Below are positions 9,252 to 18,608 of a stretch of 64,000 nucleotides of DNA, piece after piece (the first letter of the stretch is position 1; the number at the start of each line of letters is the position of its first letter). The position numbers and the translations under genes were made by a program. The DNA is from Pseudomonas panipatensis (GTDB lineage Bacteria; Pseudomonadota; Gammaproteobacteria; Pseudomonadales; Pseudomonadaceae), in the NCBI RefSeq assembly GCF_900099785.1, contig NZ_FNDS01000001.1:372001-436000 (forward strand). Reading direction: 5' to 3'. The notes under the pieces were generated by a model. It saw only the letters and a list, made by a program, of their open reading frames with translations, was not told where the DNA came from and did not search any database.

Positions 9252-10049
9252 GTGGTATTACCCGCTAAACCCAGGGGCGACCAGGACGTCGACTCCAGCG
9301 ACCTGATTCGCGCGCGTGACGTTGGCGGTTTCGACCTCTGGTCGCTGCCCAGTTTCGACCCGGTGGTGGAGCTGCCGGAGCCCGAGCCCGAACCGCTGCC
9401 GGAAGAGCCTGACGTGCCGGCGGTGGAAGAGGTCCCGGTCGAGGACGTCAGACCCCTGACCCTCGAGGAACTCGAGGCGATCCGTCAGGACGCCTATAAC
9501 GAAGGCTTCAGCACCGGCGAGAAAGACGGTTTCCACACCGGCCAGCTCAAGGCCCGCCAGGAGGCCGACGAGGCCTTGCAGGAGCGCGTCAAGCAGCTGG
9601 AAACCCTGATGAGCCAGTTGTTCGAGCCCATCGCCGAACAGGATCGCTTGATCGAGCAGGTCCTGGTCAATCTGGTCGGCCAGATCGCTCGCCAGGTCAT
9701 CCAGCGCGAGCTGTCCAACGATTCCAGCCAGGTGCGCCAGGTGCTGCGCGAAGCCCTCAAGCTGCTGCCGATGGGCGCGCAGAACGTGCGCATTCACGTC
9801 AATCCGCAGGACTTCGAACTGGTCAAGGCGTTGCGCGAGCGGCATGAGGAAAGCTGGCGCATCCTCGAAGACGAGGAGCTGCTGCCCGGCGGTTGCCGGA
9901 TCGAAACCGAGCATTCGCGCATCGACGCCAGCATCGAAACGCGCCTGGCGCAAATCACCAAGCAGTTGTTCGAGCAACAGCGCGACCAGGCCACTCATCC
10001 CCTGGAAGCGGACCTGCACATCGACCTGGGGGCCGCCGATGCGCCTTGA
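9252..10049 (+). CDS. fliH: FliH, regulator of the flagellar export ATPase
   Basis: Binds and regulates FliI at the base of the flagellar export gate. The 265-residue protein has an acidic, proline-rich N-terminal third (repeated Glu-Pro), then GxxxG-like helices ([15 protein letters not shown]) typical of FliH, and the conserved C-terminal domain with [11 protein letters not shown]. The GTG start directly follows the fliG stop; GAGGAG at the end of fliG provides the ribosome site. Its last 11 bases overlap fliI. Confidence 0.9.
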   Translation: MVLPAKPRGDQDVDSSDLIRARDVGGFDLWSLPSFDPVVELPEPEPEPLPEEPDVPAVEEVPVEDVRPLTLEELEAIRQDAYNEGFSTGEKDGFHTGQLKARQEADEALQERVKQLETLMSQLFEPIAEQDRLIEQVLVNLVGQIARQVIQRELSNDSSQVRQVLREALKLLPMGAQNVRIHVNPQDFELVKALRERHEESWRILEDEELLPGGCRIETEHSRIDASIETRLAQITKQLFEQQRDQATHPLEADLHIDLGAADAP

Positions 10050-11394
10050 GCGGGTCAGTTTCGGTAAGCGCCTGCAAGGTTATCTCGATGTCGCCAATCT
10101 TCCGGCGCAGCCGGTGGTGGAAGGGCGCCTGCTGCGCATGATCGGCCTCACCCTCGAAGCCGAGGGACTGCAAGCCGCAGTGGGCAGCCGCTGTCTGGTG
10201 ATCAACGACGGTGGCTACCATCCGGTACAGGTCGAAGCCGAGGTCATGGGCTTCTCCGGCAGCAAGATATTTCTCATGCCGGTCGGCAGCCTCGCTGGCA
10301 TCGCCCCCGGCGCCCGCGTGGTACCGCTGCCGGAAAGCGGCCGGCTGCCGATGGGCATGTCCATGCTCGGCCGCGTGCTCGACGGCGTGGGCCGCGCCCT
10401 GGATGGCAAGGGCGGTATGCGCGCGGAAGACTGGGTGCCGATCGACGGCCCGATCATCAACCCGCTGGCGCGCGAACCCATCCATGAGCCGATGGACGTC
10501 GGCATCCGTTCGATCAACTCGTTGCTCACCGTTGGCCGAGGCCAGCGCCTCGGTCTGTTCGCCGGCACCGGCGTGGGCAAGAGCGTGCTGTTGGGCATGA
10601 TGACCCGCTTCACCAAGGCCGACATCATCGTGGTCGGGCTGATCGGCGAGCGGGGCCGCGAGGTCAAGGAATTCATCGAGCACATCCTCGGCGAGGAAGG
10701 CCTGAAACGCTCCGTGGTGGTCGCCTCGCCGGCCGACGATGCGCCGTTGATGCGCCTGCGCGCGGCCATGTACTGCACGCGGATCGCCGAATACTTCCGT
10801 GACAAGGGCAAGAACGTCCTGCTGCTGATGGATTCGCTGACCCGCTTCGCCCAGGCCCAGCGTGAAATCGCCCTGGCCATCGGCGAGCCGCCGGCGACCA
10901 AGGGCTATCCGCCGTCGGTGTTCGCCAAGCTACCGCGCCTGGTGGAGCGAGCCGGCAACGGCGAGAAGGGCGGCGGCTCGATCACCGCGTTCTACACAGT
11001 GCTCAGCGAGGGTGACGACCAGCAGGACCCGATCGCCGACGCCGCCCGCGGCGTGCTCGACGGGCACTTCGTGCTGTCGCGCCGGTTGGCCGAGGAAGGC
11101 CATTACCCGGCCATCGACATCGAGGCCTCGATCAGCCGGGTCATGCCCCAGGTGGTCAGCCCCGAGCAGTTGCAGAACGCCCAGCGCTTCAAGCAGCTGT
11201 GGTCGCGCTATCAGCAAAGCCGCGACCTGATCAGTGTCGGCGCCTACGTGGCCGGCGGCGATGCCGAGACCGACCTGGCCATCGCGCGTTTCCCGATCAT
11301 GCGCCAGTTCTTGCGCCAGGGCCTGACCGAAAGCCAGAACCTCGACGACAGCGCCCTGCTGCTGGACGCCGTGCTGTCCGGCAGGGCTGGCTGA
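10039..11394 (+). CDS. fliI: FliI, flagellar export ATPase
   Basis: Hexameric ATPase related to F1-beta that energises flagellar protein export. The 451-residue product has Walker A GTGVGKS, the [10 protein letters not shown] stretch, Walker B ([17 protein letters not shown]) and the conserved [16 protein letters not shown] segment. ATG 10039, inside the end of fliH, gives MRLERVSFG and the usual length; a longer frame back to 9844 only reads fliH out of frame. Confidence 0.95.
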   Translation: MRLERVSFGKRLQGYLDVANLPAQPVVEGRLLRMIGLTLEAEGLQAAVGSRCLVINDGGYHPVQVEAEVMGFSGSKIFLMPVGSLAGIAPGARVVPLPESGRLPMGMSMLGRVLDGVGRALDGKGGMRAEDWVPIDGPIINPLAREPIHEPMDVGIRSINSLLTVGRGQRLGLFAGTGVGKSVLLGMMTRFTKADIIVVGLIGERGREVKEFIEHILGEEGLKRSVVVASPADDAPLMRLRAAMYCTRIAEYFRDKGKNVLLLMDSLTRFAQAQREIALAIGEPPATKGYPPSVFAKLPRLVERAGNGEKGGGSITAFYTVLSEGDDQQDPIADAARGVLDGHFVLSRRLAEEGHYPAIDIEASISRVMPQVVSPEQLQNAQRFKQLWSRYQQSRDLISVGAYVAGGDAETDLAIARFPIMRQFLRQGLTESQNLDDSALLLDAVLSGRAG

Positions 11395-11472
11395 GGTGCG
11401 CGCCATGGCGGCATGCGTCGCATGGACTGAGCCTCGCGAAGCCCAAGTCGTCACGACGGGGCGGCAGCCAGC

Positions 11473-11916
11473 ATGAGCCGCCGTGCCGAGCGCCTGGCCC
11501 CGGTCGTCGACATGGCCCTGAAAGCCGAACGAGAAGCCGCGCGCCAGCTCGGCCTGGCGCAGAATCAACTGCTGCAGGCGCAGCGCAAGCTGGCTGAACT
11601 GGAGCGCTTCCGCGGTGACTACCAGCAGCAATGGATCGAGCGCGGCCAACAAGGCGTCAGCGGGCAATGGCTGATGAACTACCAGCGCTTTCTGTCGCAG
11701 CTGGAGGCCGCGGTCGAGCAACAGAACCGCAGCCTCGACTGGCAACGCGAGGTGGTCGACAAGGCCCGTGGCGCCTGGCAGGAGAAATACGCGCGGTTGG
11801 AGGGGCTGCGTAAGCTGGTCGAGCGCTATCGTGAAGAAGCGCGCCTGCTCGAAGACAAGCGCGAGCAGAAACAGCTCGACGAATTCGCCCAGCGCCTGCG
11901 GCCCAGCGCCTATTAG
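11473..11916 (+). CDS. fliJ: FliJ, flagellar export chaperone/stalk protein
   Basis: Small coiled-coil protein that sits in the FliI ring and assists export. The 147 residues are almost entirely helical and rich in Gln, Glu, Arg and Leu, with no membrane segment, matching FliJ. It follows fliI after 78 bases and is the last flagellar gene; fliK is not here. Confidence 0.88.
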   Translation: MSRRAERLAPVVDMALKAEREAARQLGLAQNQLLQAQRKLAELERFRGDYQQQWIERGQQGVSGQWLMNYQRFLSQLEAAVEQQNRSLDWQREVVDKARGAWQEKYARLEGLRKLVERYREEARLLEDKREQKQLDEFAQRLRPSAY

Positions 11917-12017
11917 CCGCTCGGCGCCGGCAACCGCCAGCGTCAGGAGAGCCCGATCATGCCGCGACACCTGTGTCATCTCCGTCCATCAGCGCCCTGG
12001 AGCAAGGGGCGCGTCCT

Positions 12018-12665
12018 ATGCGCTTGAGCCCTGCGCTGTTGCGTACCCATCCGCGGTTGCTCGTCGCTGCGATCGTCGGTGTGCTGGTGGCGCTCGCCGT
12101 GCCGCTGGGGCCGCTGATGCGTGTCCTGGTCGGTTGGAATACCGCGGCCTGGTTATACGTGTTGCTGATCGCCATTCTGGCGACCCGTTCGACGGCGGCG
12201 CAGGTCCGGCGCCTGGCCGATGTCGAGGACGAGAACGCCAGGGCGGTGCTGGTGCTGGTCTGCCTGGCGGGGCTTGCCAGCCTGGTTGCGATCATTTTCG
12301 AGCTGGCCGCGGCGCGTGACCTGCATGGCAGCGACAAGCTGCTGCGCTATGCCTTCACCGGCAGCACGGTGCTGGGCTCCTGGTTCCTCATCGGTACCTT
12401 GTTCGCCATGCATTACGCACGCCTGTATTACCTCGCGCCGGCGCAGCAGGCGCCGCTGCAGTTTCCTGACGCCCCTTGCGAGCCGGATTACTGGGACTTC
12501 CTCTACTTCTCCTTCACCCTCAGCGTGGCCGTGCAGACCTCGGATATCGCCATCGCTTCGCCGGTGTTGCGCAAACTGGCCCTGGGACAGTCGATCATCT
12601 TCTTCCTGTTCAACACCGCGATCCTCGGCTTGAGCATCAATATCGCCGCCGGGTTGATCGGCTGA
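12018..12665 (+). CDS. DUF1345 family integral membrane protein
   Basis: Function unknown. The 215 residues contain about five hydrophobic helices and the family's [15 protein letters not shown] segment near the end. ATG 12018 with AAGGGG at 12004-12009 is preferred; a GTG at 11973 would add 15 residues without family likeness. It lies between fliJ and the convergent trkH gene and is probably unrelated to flagella. Confidence 0.75.
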   Translation: MRLSPALLRTHPRLLVAAIVGVLVALAVPLGPLMRVLVGWNTAAWLYVLLIAILATRSTAAQVRRLADVEDENARAVLVLVCLAGLASLVAIIFELAAARDLHGSDKLLRYAFTGSTVLGSWFLIGTLFAMHYARLYYLAPAQQAPLQFPDAPCEPDYWDFLYFSFTLSVAVQTSDIAIASPVLRKLALGQSIIFFLFNTAILGLSINIAAGLIG

Positions 12666-12686
12666 GGCGTTGCGGCAGAAGGCGCC

Positions 12687-14141
12687 TCAGTGGCGCCAGA
12701 AGGCCGGGGTGAAGAGCACCAGTACGGTAAGGATTTCCAGGCGGCCGAAGAGCATCCCGGCACAGAGCAGCCACTTGGCGGCGTCCGGCAACGGCGCGAA
12801 GTTGCCCGAGGGGCCGATCACCGGGCCCATGCCCGGACCGACGCCGGCCACGGTACTGGCGGCGCCGGTCAGCGCGGTCATCCAGTCCAGACCGAGGAAA
12901 GTCAGGGCCAGGCCGAGGAGGCCGACCGTGGCGCCGAAGAAGAACGAGAAGGTCAGGATCGAACGGACGATTTCTTCGTCCAGGCGGTGGCCGTTATAGC
13001 TCTGGCGGAGCACCGCGCGCGGGTGGATCAGTTGGTACAGGTTGGCCTTGAGCAAGGTGTAGGCGACCTGGAAGCGGAAGATCTTGATGCCGCCGGCGGT
13101 GGAGCCGGAGCAGCCGCCGATGAAGCCCAGGTAGAAGAACAGCATGATGGAGAAATGCCCCCACAGGCTGTAGTCGCCCAGGGCGAAGCCGGTGGTGGTG
13201 ACCACCGAGGTGACGTTCACCGCGACGATGCGGAAGGCGTCCGGCCAGGGCAGGTCCGAGTTCAGCGCGTACCAACTGCCCATGACCAGCCAGGTCACCA
13301 GCAGCAAGCCGAGGAAACCGTGCACCTGGTGATCCTTGAGCAGCGCCCGGCGATGACCGCGCAGGGTCGCCACATACAGCGAGAAGGGCAGGCTGCCGAG
13401 GATCATGATCACCACCGCGACCCAGTGCACCGCCGGCTGCCGCCACTTGGCCAGGGACTGGTCGGAGGTGGAGAAGCCGCCGGTGGAGATCGCCGACATC
13501 GCGTGATTGAGCGCATCGAACAGGCCCATGCCCGCCCACCAGAGGGCCAGGCTGCCGAGGATGGTGATACCGACGTACACCGCGACTATGTACTTGGCGA
13601 CCATGTGCGAGCGCGGCATGACCTTGTCGGTGCGGTCCGAGGACTCGGTCTGGAACAGGCGCATGCCGCCGATGCGCAGCATGGGCAGGATGGCCACCGC
13701 CATGCCGATGAAGCCGATGCCGCCCAGCCAGTGCAGCAGCGAGCGCCAGATGAGTATGCCCGGGGACATGCTGTCCAGCCCGCTGAGCACCGTGGAGCCG
13801 GTGGCGGTGATGCCGGACATGCTCTCGAACAGCGCATCGGTGATGCTCATGTGGCGGGCGAAGATGAACGGCAGGGCGGAGAACAGGCAGACGATCAGCC
13901 AGCTCGATACCGTCAGCATGTACATGTCCCGCGGGCGCAGGCGAACTTGATCGGGACGACCGGGCAGCACCAGGCCGAGGCCGGCGCTGAAGGTGATGAT
14001 GCTCGACCAGATGTAGGGGGGCAGCTCGGCGCCGCGGCTGTAGTAGAGCAGGGTGGCCACGGGCACCAGCATGGCGACCGCCAGGGTGATCAGGAACAGG
14101 CCGATGATGAATCCGAGGGTGCGTAGGGTCGGCAGGGCCAT
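12687..14141 (-). CDS. trkH: TrkH-type potassium uptake channel subunit
   Basis: Inner-membrane K+ translocating subunit that works with the cytoplasmic TrkA regulator (not in window). The 484 residues give repeated membrane-pore-membrane units; filter-like loops can be seen as ATGSTVLSG, STGGFST, TTTGFA and the last as GVGPGMGP. It begins MALPTLRTLGF and ends FTPAFWRH. It is convergent with the DUF1345 gene, ends separated by 21 bases. Confidence 0.93.
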   Translation of the reverse strand: MALPTLRTLGFIIGLFLITLAVAMLVPVATLLYYSRGAELPPYIWSSIITFSAGLGLVLPGRPDQVRLRPRDMYMLTVSSWLIVCLFSALPFIFARHMSITDALFESMSGITATGSTVLSGLDSMSPGILIWRSLLHWLGGIGFIGMAVAILPMLRIGGMRLFQTESSDRTDKVMPRSHMVAKYIVAVYVGITILGSLALWWAGMGLFDALNHAMSAISTGGFSTSDQSLAKWRQPAVHWVAVVIMILGSLPFSLYVATLRGHRRALLKDHQVHGFLGLLLVTWLVMGSWYALNSDLPWPDAFRIVAVNVTSVVTTTGFALGDYSLWGHFSIMLFFYLGFIGGCSGSTAGGIKIFRFQVAYTLLKANLYQLIHPRAVLRQSYNGHRLDEEIVRSILTFSFFFGATVGLLGLALTFLGLDWMTALTGAASTVAGVGPGMGPVIGPSGNFAPLPDAAKWLLCAGMLFGRLEILTVLVLFTPAFWRH

Positions 14142-14164
14142 GTAGCGAACTCAGCGGGCAGGAA

Positions 14165-14310
14165 CGGAGCATTCTATCCGGCGTGGCGGCCCTCGGGGGA
14201 GGCTTCACCAGCAAGGCGCTGCGCTGCATCGGCCTGCTCGGCGAGGCCGGCCGTGGCGCCCATGGCCTGCAGCGCATCCTCTGCCGCGCCTGGAAGCCGG
14301 GCGGATGAGA
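14165..14310 (+). other. Open stretch between trkH and nitroreductase, possible gene remnant
   Basis: One plus-strand frame reads through about 45 codons ending KALRCIGLLG...CRAWKPGG and a TGA at about 14306-14308, with coding-like base use and no start or ribosome site. It could be the end of a lost gene. I have no confident family for it. Confidence 0.2.
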
Positions 14311-14358
14311 AGGCATTGCGTCTACAATGGCGCCTTTGTGTCTTGCTGGAGGTAGCCC

Positions 14359-14919
14359 ATGGAGGCTTACGACGCGCTGGTCAACCGTGTATCCCATGCC
14401 CGCCTGGGTGAGCCGGCGCCTTCCGCCGAGCAACTGGATCGTCTGTTCCGTGTCGCCCTGCGCGCGCCGGACCATGGCCAACTGCGGCCCTGGCGCTTCC
14501 TGACGGTGGAAGGCGAGGCGCGCGGGCAACTCGGCGAATTGTTCGCCCGCGCGACCCGCGCCGCGCAGCCCGAAGCCACGCCCGAGGCCCTGGCCAAGGC
14601 GCGCGCCATGCCCATGCGCGCACCGACCCTGGTGGTGGCCATCGCGCGTCTGCATGAACATCCCAAGGTGCCGGAAATCGAGCAACTGCTGGCCGCCGGC
14701 TGTGCCGCCTATGGCCTGCTGCAGGCTGCGTTCGTCGAAGGCTTGGGGGCCATTTGGCGCACTGGCGCGCTGGCCTCCGACCCGCTGGTACAGCAGGGCC
14801 TCGGCCTGAGCGCCAACGAGCGCATCATCGGCTTCATCTACCTGGGCACGCCCACGGGTGAGCGGCGTCAGCCGACCCCCCTCGATCCGGCCGCGTTCGT
14901 CAGCGCCTGGCGGGGCTGA
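14359..14919 (+). CDS. NAD(P)H nitroreductase family protein (YdjA-like)
   Basis: FMN-dependent oxidoreductase of the small YdjA type, 186 residues, single domain. Family features are the early RVSHARLGEPAP, the flavin-contacting APDHGQLRPWRF segment, and the C-terminal GFIYLGTP. GGAGG at 14350-14354 precedes ATG 14359, and TACAAT at 14323-14328 may be a -10 element. The last 20 bases overlap the convergent gene at 14900. The substrate is unknown. Confidence 0.85.
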   Translation: MEAYDALVNRVSHARLGEPAPSAEQLDRLFRVALRAPDHGQLRPWRFLTVEGEARGQLGELFARATRAAQPEATPEALAKARAMPMRAPTLVVAIARLHEHPKVPEIEQLLAAGCAAYGLLQAAFVEGLGAIWRTGALASDPLVQQGLGLSANERIIGFIYLGTPTGERRQPTPLDPAAFVSAWRG

Positions 14920-15376
14920 GCGGCAGGCTCAGGCGCAGCTTCCAGCCGTCGCTGCCGCTGCGCCAGAGCAGGCGGCCGCCCTGCCAGGCGGCCAGTTGCC
15001 GGGCGGCTTGGGTGGCCGCCGGCAGCCAACCGCGCGCCTGTTCATCCACCCCGTTCACGTCGATGCGCAGCCCGCCGCGTTCCAGATGCAGGCCCAGGGC
15101 GATGGCGGTGCTCTCGCGTGCCTGAATAGCGCCCTCGATGAGTCGATCGAGGGCTTCGTGCAGGGCGTCCGGCCAGGTGTGCAGCGGCCAGGTACCGCCT
15201 TGCGGCAGCGTCAGCCTCAATCCCGGCCAGCAGTGCCGCCAGCGTTGCGCGAGCATGCCCAGCTCCACCGCCATCACCAGGCTCTGCGGCTCTTCGCGGG
15301 GTGGCTGCCCAGCCAGGCGGGCGAGCGATGGGCGGGGCTGGGGCAGGGCAGGCAGGTGTTCGGCGGGAAGGTTCAT
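14900..15376 (-). CDS. Degenerate histidine-kinase-ATPase-like protein downstream of the Cpx sensor
   Basis: A 158-residue protein of unknown function. The second half resembles the ATPase fold of sensor kinases: ALHEALDRLIEGAIQ in the place of the N box and GGRLLWRSGSDGWKLRLSLPL in the place of the last strands. The asparagine and the glycine-rich nucleotide boxes of active kinases are missing, so it is unlikely to be a kinase. No signal peptide or membrane helix. It starts 47 bases after the sensor-kinase stop with GGAG before the ATG, probably in the same operon. The end overlaps the nitroreductase gene by 20 bases. Confidence 0.65.
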   Translation of the reverse strand: MNLPAEHLPALPQPRPSLARLAGQPPREEPQSLVMAVELGMLAQRWRHCWPGLRLTLPQGGTWPLHTWPDALHEALDRLIEGAIQARESTAIALGLHLERGGLRIDVNGVDEQARGWLPAATQAARQLAAWQGGRLLWRSGSDGWKLRLSLPLSPARR

Positions 15377-15423
15377 GGACGGCTCCGGAGAAGGATGCGC
15401 GCCGTCGCGCGGCGCGCGCGGAC

Positions 15424-16761
15424 TCATGCGATGTGGCGGGTGACAGGCAGCTCGATGGTGGCGACGAAGCCTCCCTCGGGATGATTGGCCAGGCGCAGGC
15501 GGCCGGCGTGCCGCTCCACCGCGCGGCGGGCGATGGCCAGGCCCAGGCCGTGGCCGGGGCTGTCCTGGTTGGGCGCGCGGAAGAATGGCTCTCCCAGGTG
15601 CGCCAGGTGTTCGGCGTCGGCCCCCGGACCGTGGTCGCGGATGCTGATGCGCAGGACCTGGTCGTCGCTTTCGGCATCCACTTCCAGCGGCTTGTTGCTC
15701 GGGTTGAAGCGCAGGGCGTTGCGTAGCAGGTTGTCCAGCGCCCGTTCGAGCATGTCCGGCCAGCCGTCCAGCGCCAGGTCGGCCGGGACGCGCAACTGGA
15801 TGTGCTGCTCGGGGGCCAGCAGTTGGGCGTCTTCGCGCAGGCGTTCGAGCAGCGGCAGCAGCACGATATGGCTGGCGGGGCCGGGGTCGGCGTCGAGACG
15901 GGCGAGGGCGAGGATTTCGCCGATCAGCCCTTCCAGCCGGTCGCATTCCTGCTCCAGGCGCGGCCACATGTTGGCGCGCGCTTCGGGCGTTGCGCGCTCG
16001 GCCAGGGCCAGGGCGATACGCAGGCGCGCCAGGGGCGAGCGCAGTTCATGGGACACGTCGCGCAGCAGTTGGCGCTGGCTGTTGATCAGGCGCTGCAGGC
16101 GGGCGCCCATGCGGTTGAAGTCGCGGGCCAGGACGCCCAGTTCGTCGCCACGCTTGGCCAGGCGCGCGAGGCTGTCCTGCTGGTAGGCGGTCTGGCCGAG
16201 GTCATGCACGGCACGGCGCAGGCGGTTCAGCGGGCGCGTGATGGACAGGGTCACCAGCAGGCTGACGATGGTCAGCACCACCAGGGCGATGCCCAGTGCG
16301 CTGAGTGGCCAGAGGAGGCTGCTGCGGTGCCAGGCCTCCAGCGCGCCATGGGGAATGCGGTAGATGAACAGGTAGGTGTGGTCGCTCTGCGCGCTGGTGT
16401 ATTCCTGGCTCAGTTGACGCCAGGGGAAGCGTGGCAGGTTGGAGCGATTGAAACCTTCCTCGGGCGGCCGTGGCGGGCGTGGCAGGTAGGTGCCATCGAC
16501 CAGGCGCTGACCGCTTTCGTCGAGCACTTGCACCGACAGCTCGAAGTCGTGGCGGCGTTGCACCAGGAACGCCTGGGCAGCGTCGGGACCTTGCTGTTCA
16601 TAGAGGACGGTCCACTGCTTGGCCAGGTCGTGCAGGCCGGGATAGCGGGCGATGATCCAGGTGTCCTGGTTCAGCGCGCGGCCGAGCAGTATCGACAGAC
16701 CGGCGACCAGCAACAGGGCGAGCCAGAAAGCGGCGAGTACTCGCCAGAAAAGAGATCGCAT
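15424..16761 (-). CDS. cpxS: CpxA/CpxS-like envelope-stress sensor kinase
   Basis: Inner-membrane histidine kinase, 445 residues: membrane helix at about 5-28, a periplasmic domain, a second helix (WPLSALGIALVVLTIVSLLV) leading into a HAMP domain, the acceptor motif VSHELRSPL (about His238), N box ALDNLLRNAL, G1 box DHGPGAD and G2 box HGLGLAIARR. AGGAAG just before ATG 16761 supports that start over the in-frame ATG at 16782. It lies downstream of the regulator and the Spy-like gene, matching the Cpx cluster of P. aeruginosa; cpxS is named by that analogy. Confidence 0.85.
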   Translation of the reverse strand: MRSLFWRVLAAFWLALLLVAGLSILLGRALNQDTWIIARYPGLHDLAKQWTVLYEQQGPDAAQAFLVQRRHDFELSVQVLDESGQRLVDGTYLPRPPRPPEEGFNRSNLPRFPWRQLSQEYTSAQSDHTYLFIYRIPHGALEAWHRSSLLWPLSALGIALVVLTIVSLLVTLSITRPLNRLRRAVHDLGQTAYQQDSLARLAKRGDELGVLARDFNRMGARLQRLINSQRQLLRDVSHELRSPLARLRIALALAERATPEARANMWPRLEQECDRLEGLIGEILALARLDADPGPASHIVLLPLLERLREDAQLLAPEQHIQLRVPADLALDGWPDMLERALDNLLRNALRFNPSNKPLEVDAESDDQVLRISIRDHGPGADAEHLAHLGEPFFRAPNQDSPGHGLGLAIARRAVERHAGRLRLANHPEGGFVATIELPVTRHIA

Positions 16762-16814
16762 GGTCTTCCTGTTCAGTCGCATGGCCCGTTCTTATCGGTG
16801 ATGCAGGCATGACG

Positions 16815-16841
16815 AAGACGCCGGGGAGTGCCCGGCGTCTT
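16815..16841 (-). terminator. Hairpin between the Spy-like gene and the sensor kinase
   Basis: AAGACGCCGGG and CCCGGCGTCTT form an 11-base-pair perfect stem with a 5-base loop. On the minus strand it lies just after the spy-like stop and may end or attenuate that transcript before the kinase gene. T-runs on either side are short. Confidence 0.6.
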
Positions 16842-16855
16842 TGCCTGCGTTGGGT

Positions 16856-17317
16856 TTAGTTGCCCTTGCCTTCCTTTTGCGCTTTCCACTGCTGGAACTC
16901 GCTCCATTCGGCCTGACGTGCCTGGCGATCCTTCTGCAGCTCATCGAACTTCTTCTGCTGCTCGGGGGTGAGCAACTCGCGGATGTCCTTCTGCGTCTTG
17001 TCGTGGTTGGCCTTCAGCTCATCCTGCATGGCCTTGCGGTCGGCCGCCGACAGCTTGCTCAGGTACTTTTCATTGATGTCGTGGCGGTTCTTCATCGACT
17101 CGCCCATCAGCTTGCCAAGCTTCTGGCGCTGTTCCTGGGTCAGGTTCAGTTCTTTCATTCCGCCGTGGTCGCGCGGGCCGTGGCCGCCCATCATCGGGCC
17201 GCCGTCCATCATCGGTGCGCCGGGCGGCGGAGGCGGCGTGGTGTCGTTCGCGGTGGCGGCCATGGCCAGCGTCGGCAGGGTCGCGGCGATCAGCAGGGCA
17301 GTGAGGGTCTTGCGCAT
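16856..17317 (-). CDS. Spy/CpxP-like periplasmic stress protein
   Basis: Periplasmic chaperone or Cpx-inhibitor family protein, 153 residues. It has a Sec signal peptide (MRKTLTALLIAATLPTLAMA), a Pro/Met/Gly/His-rich segment, and two LTxxQ-type motifs (LNLTQEQRQKL and LLTPEQQKKF) that define the Spy/CpxP family. AGGAGA precedes ATG 17317; in-frame starts further up (17335, 17383) would spoil the signal peptide. It lies between regulator and sensor genes and has a CpxR-type box upstream, suggesting induction by envelope stress. Confidence 0.87.
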   Translation of the reverse strand: MRKTLTALLIAATLPTLAMAATANDTTPPPPPGAPMMDGGPMMGGHGPRDHGGMKELNLTQEQRQKLGKLMGESMKNRHDINEKYLSKLSAADRKAMQDELKANHDKTQKDIRELLTPEQQKKFDELQKDRQARQAEWSEFQQWKAQKEGKGN

Positions 17318-17399
17318 GGGATCTTCTCCTTTCATGGACCGGTCGTTACCGGATGTGCTCCAGTCTAGGCATGGCAAGGTCAAGGGCGGTCAGGCGCTG

Positions 17400-17415
17400 G
17401 TAAAGCTTCGGTAAA
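17400..17415. promoter_or_regulatory. CpxR-type binding box
   Basis: GTAAA-N6-GTAAA (17400-17404 and 17411-17415), two direct repeats one helical turn apart, equals the CpxR recognition pattern known in enterics and P. aeruginosa. It lies about 83-98 bases upstream of the Spy-like gene and 44 bases after the regulator stop. Confidence 0.75.
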
Positions 17416-17458
17416 GATTGCCGCAGGCCCGCGGCAGAGCGGTTCCGGGCGCGCCGGC

Positions 17459-18136
17459 TCAGGGGGCGTAGAAGTAGCCGCGGCCACGCAGGGCGAGAAT
17501 GCGCGGCCGCCCGTCGGGGTGGGCGCCGAGTTTCTTGCGCAGGTTGCTGACGTGCATGTCCAGGCTGCGGTCGTAGAGCGTCAGCTTGCGGCCCAGGGCG
17601 ATCTGCGCCAGGGCCTGCTTGTCCAGCGGCTCGCCCGGCTGGCGCAGCAGGGCTTCGAGGATTCGGCTTTCGGAGAGGGTCAGGCTGACCTCCAGTGGCC
17701 CGATGCTGACCATGCCGCGGCTCAGGTTCAGGCTCAGGTCGCCCAGTTCGATCTGCGCGCTGGGCTGCGACGGGTGGCTGCGACGCAGCACGGCGCGCAG
17801 GCGCGCGGTGAGTTCGCGGGGGTCGCACGGCTTGGCCAGGTAGTCGTCGGCGCCCAGCTCCAGGCCGAGGATGCGGTCCAGTGGCTCGCCACGGCCGGAG
17901 AGCATCAGTACCGGCAGGTCCGGGTGTTCGCTACGCAGTTGCTTGAGCAGTTCCAGGCCGCTACCGTCGGGCAGCATCACATCCAGCACCACGGCGTCGG
18001 GGATGCGGCTGGCCAGGGCCGCGCGCGCGGCGCCGCCATCGTGGCTGGCGCGGATACTGAAGCCTTCCTGGGTCAGCCAGGTGCTCAGCAGGTCGCACAA
18101 TTCACGGTCGTCGTCGATCAGCAGCAGCTCACTCAT
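17459..18136 (-). CDS. cpxR: CpxR-like OmpR-family response regulator
   Basis: A 225-residue regulator with a receiver domain (acidic DDD near residue 8, acceptor Asp52 in LDVMLPDGSG, LAKPCDPREL with the conserved Lys) and an OmpR-type winged helix ending RGRGYFYAP. It is encoded with the sensor and Spy-like genes. The start is 14 bases after the preceding coiled-coil gene. The gene name rests on context and the CpxR-type box. Confidence 0.87.
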   Translation of the reverse strand: MSELLLIDDDRELCDLLSTWLTQEGFSIRASHDGGAARAALASRIPDAVVLDVMLPDGSGLELLKQLRSEHPDLPVLMLSGRGEPLDRILGLELGADDYLAKPCDPRELTARLRAVLRRSHPSQPSAQIELGDLSLNLSRGMVSIGPLEVSLTLSESRILEALLRQPGEPLDKQALAQIALGRKLTLYDRSLDMHVSNLRKKLGAHPDGRPRILALRGRGYFYAP

Positions 18137-18149
18137 GATCCGGCTTCTT

Positions 18150-18524
18150 TCAGTTGATCCACTCGCGGCGTTGGCGGCGGCGGATGCCGCGGCTCAGGGC
18201 GCCGAGAACAAAGGCGATGAGGGCAGTGGCGGCGCCTGTCGCGAACCAGCTCTGCTCCTCTGTGAGCAGGCGTGGCGAGCGTTGCGCCTGGGCATCGCTC
18301 AATTGTTGCTTCAGGCGCCGGTTTTCCTGGCGCAGGTCGTCCAGCGCGGCGCGTTGCTGTTCAGTGTCGGCCAGGCGGCGTTGCTGCTCTTGCAGGCGCT
18401 GGGCGGTGTCTTCGTCAGCGCTTGCGGTGGTTTCCGTCGGCGTCATGGCAGTGGCGTCTTCGCCGTGGGCGGCGAGCGGCACATGCAGGCAGACGAGCAG
18501 GGGCAGCAGGTAGCGAGGGTGCAT
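18150..18524 (-). CDS. Hypothetical membrane-anchored coiled-coil protein
   Basis: Unknown function. The 124 residues show a signal peptide (MHPRYLLPLLVCLHVPLAAHG), a central coiled coil (about residues 40-82, rich in Gln, Arg and Leu), then a single membrane helix (FATGAATALIAFVLGALS) and a short Arg-rich cytoplasmic end. This signal plus coil plus C-terminal anchor layout resembles the tail of SH3-anchor (YgiM-type) proteins, but no SH3 domain is present. It lies 13 bases upstream of cpxR, so it may be cotranscribed. Confidence 0.6.
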   Translation of the reverse strand: MHPRYLLPLLVCLHVPLAAHGEDATAMTPTETTASADEDTAQRLQEQQRRLADTEQQRAALDDLRQENRRLKQQLSDAQAQRSPRLLTEEQSWFATGAATALIAFVLGALSRGIRRRQRREWIN

Positions 18525-18608
18525 CGGAACTCCTTGTACGCGGATGACCTCCGTTCACCGCCGTCCCGGCGATGTCCGGCTGCGGAGCCGGGCTGGCAGG
18601 CCCGGTCG

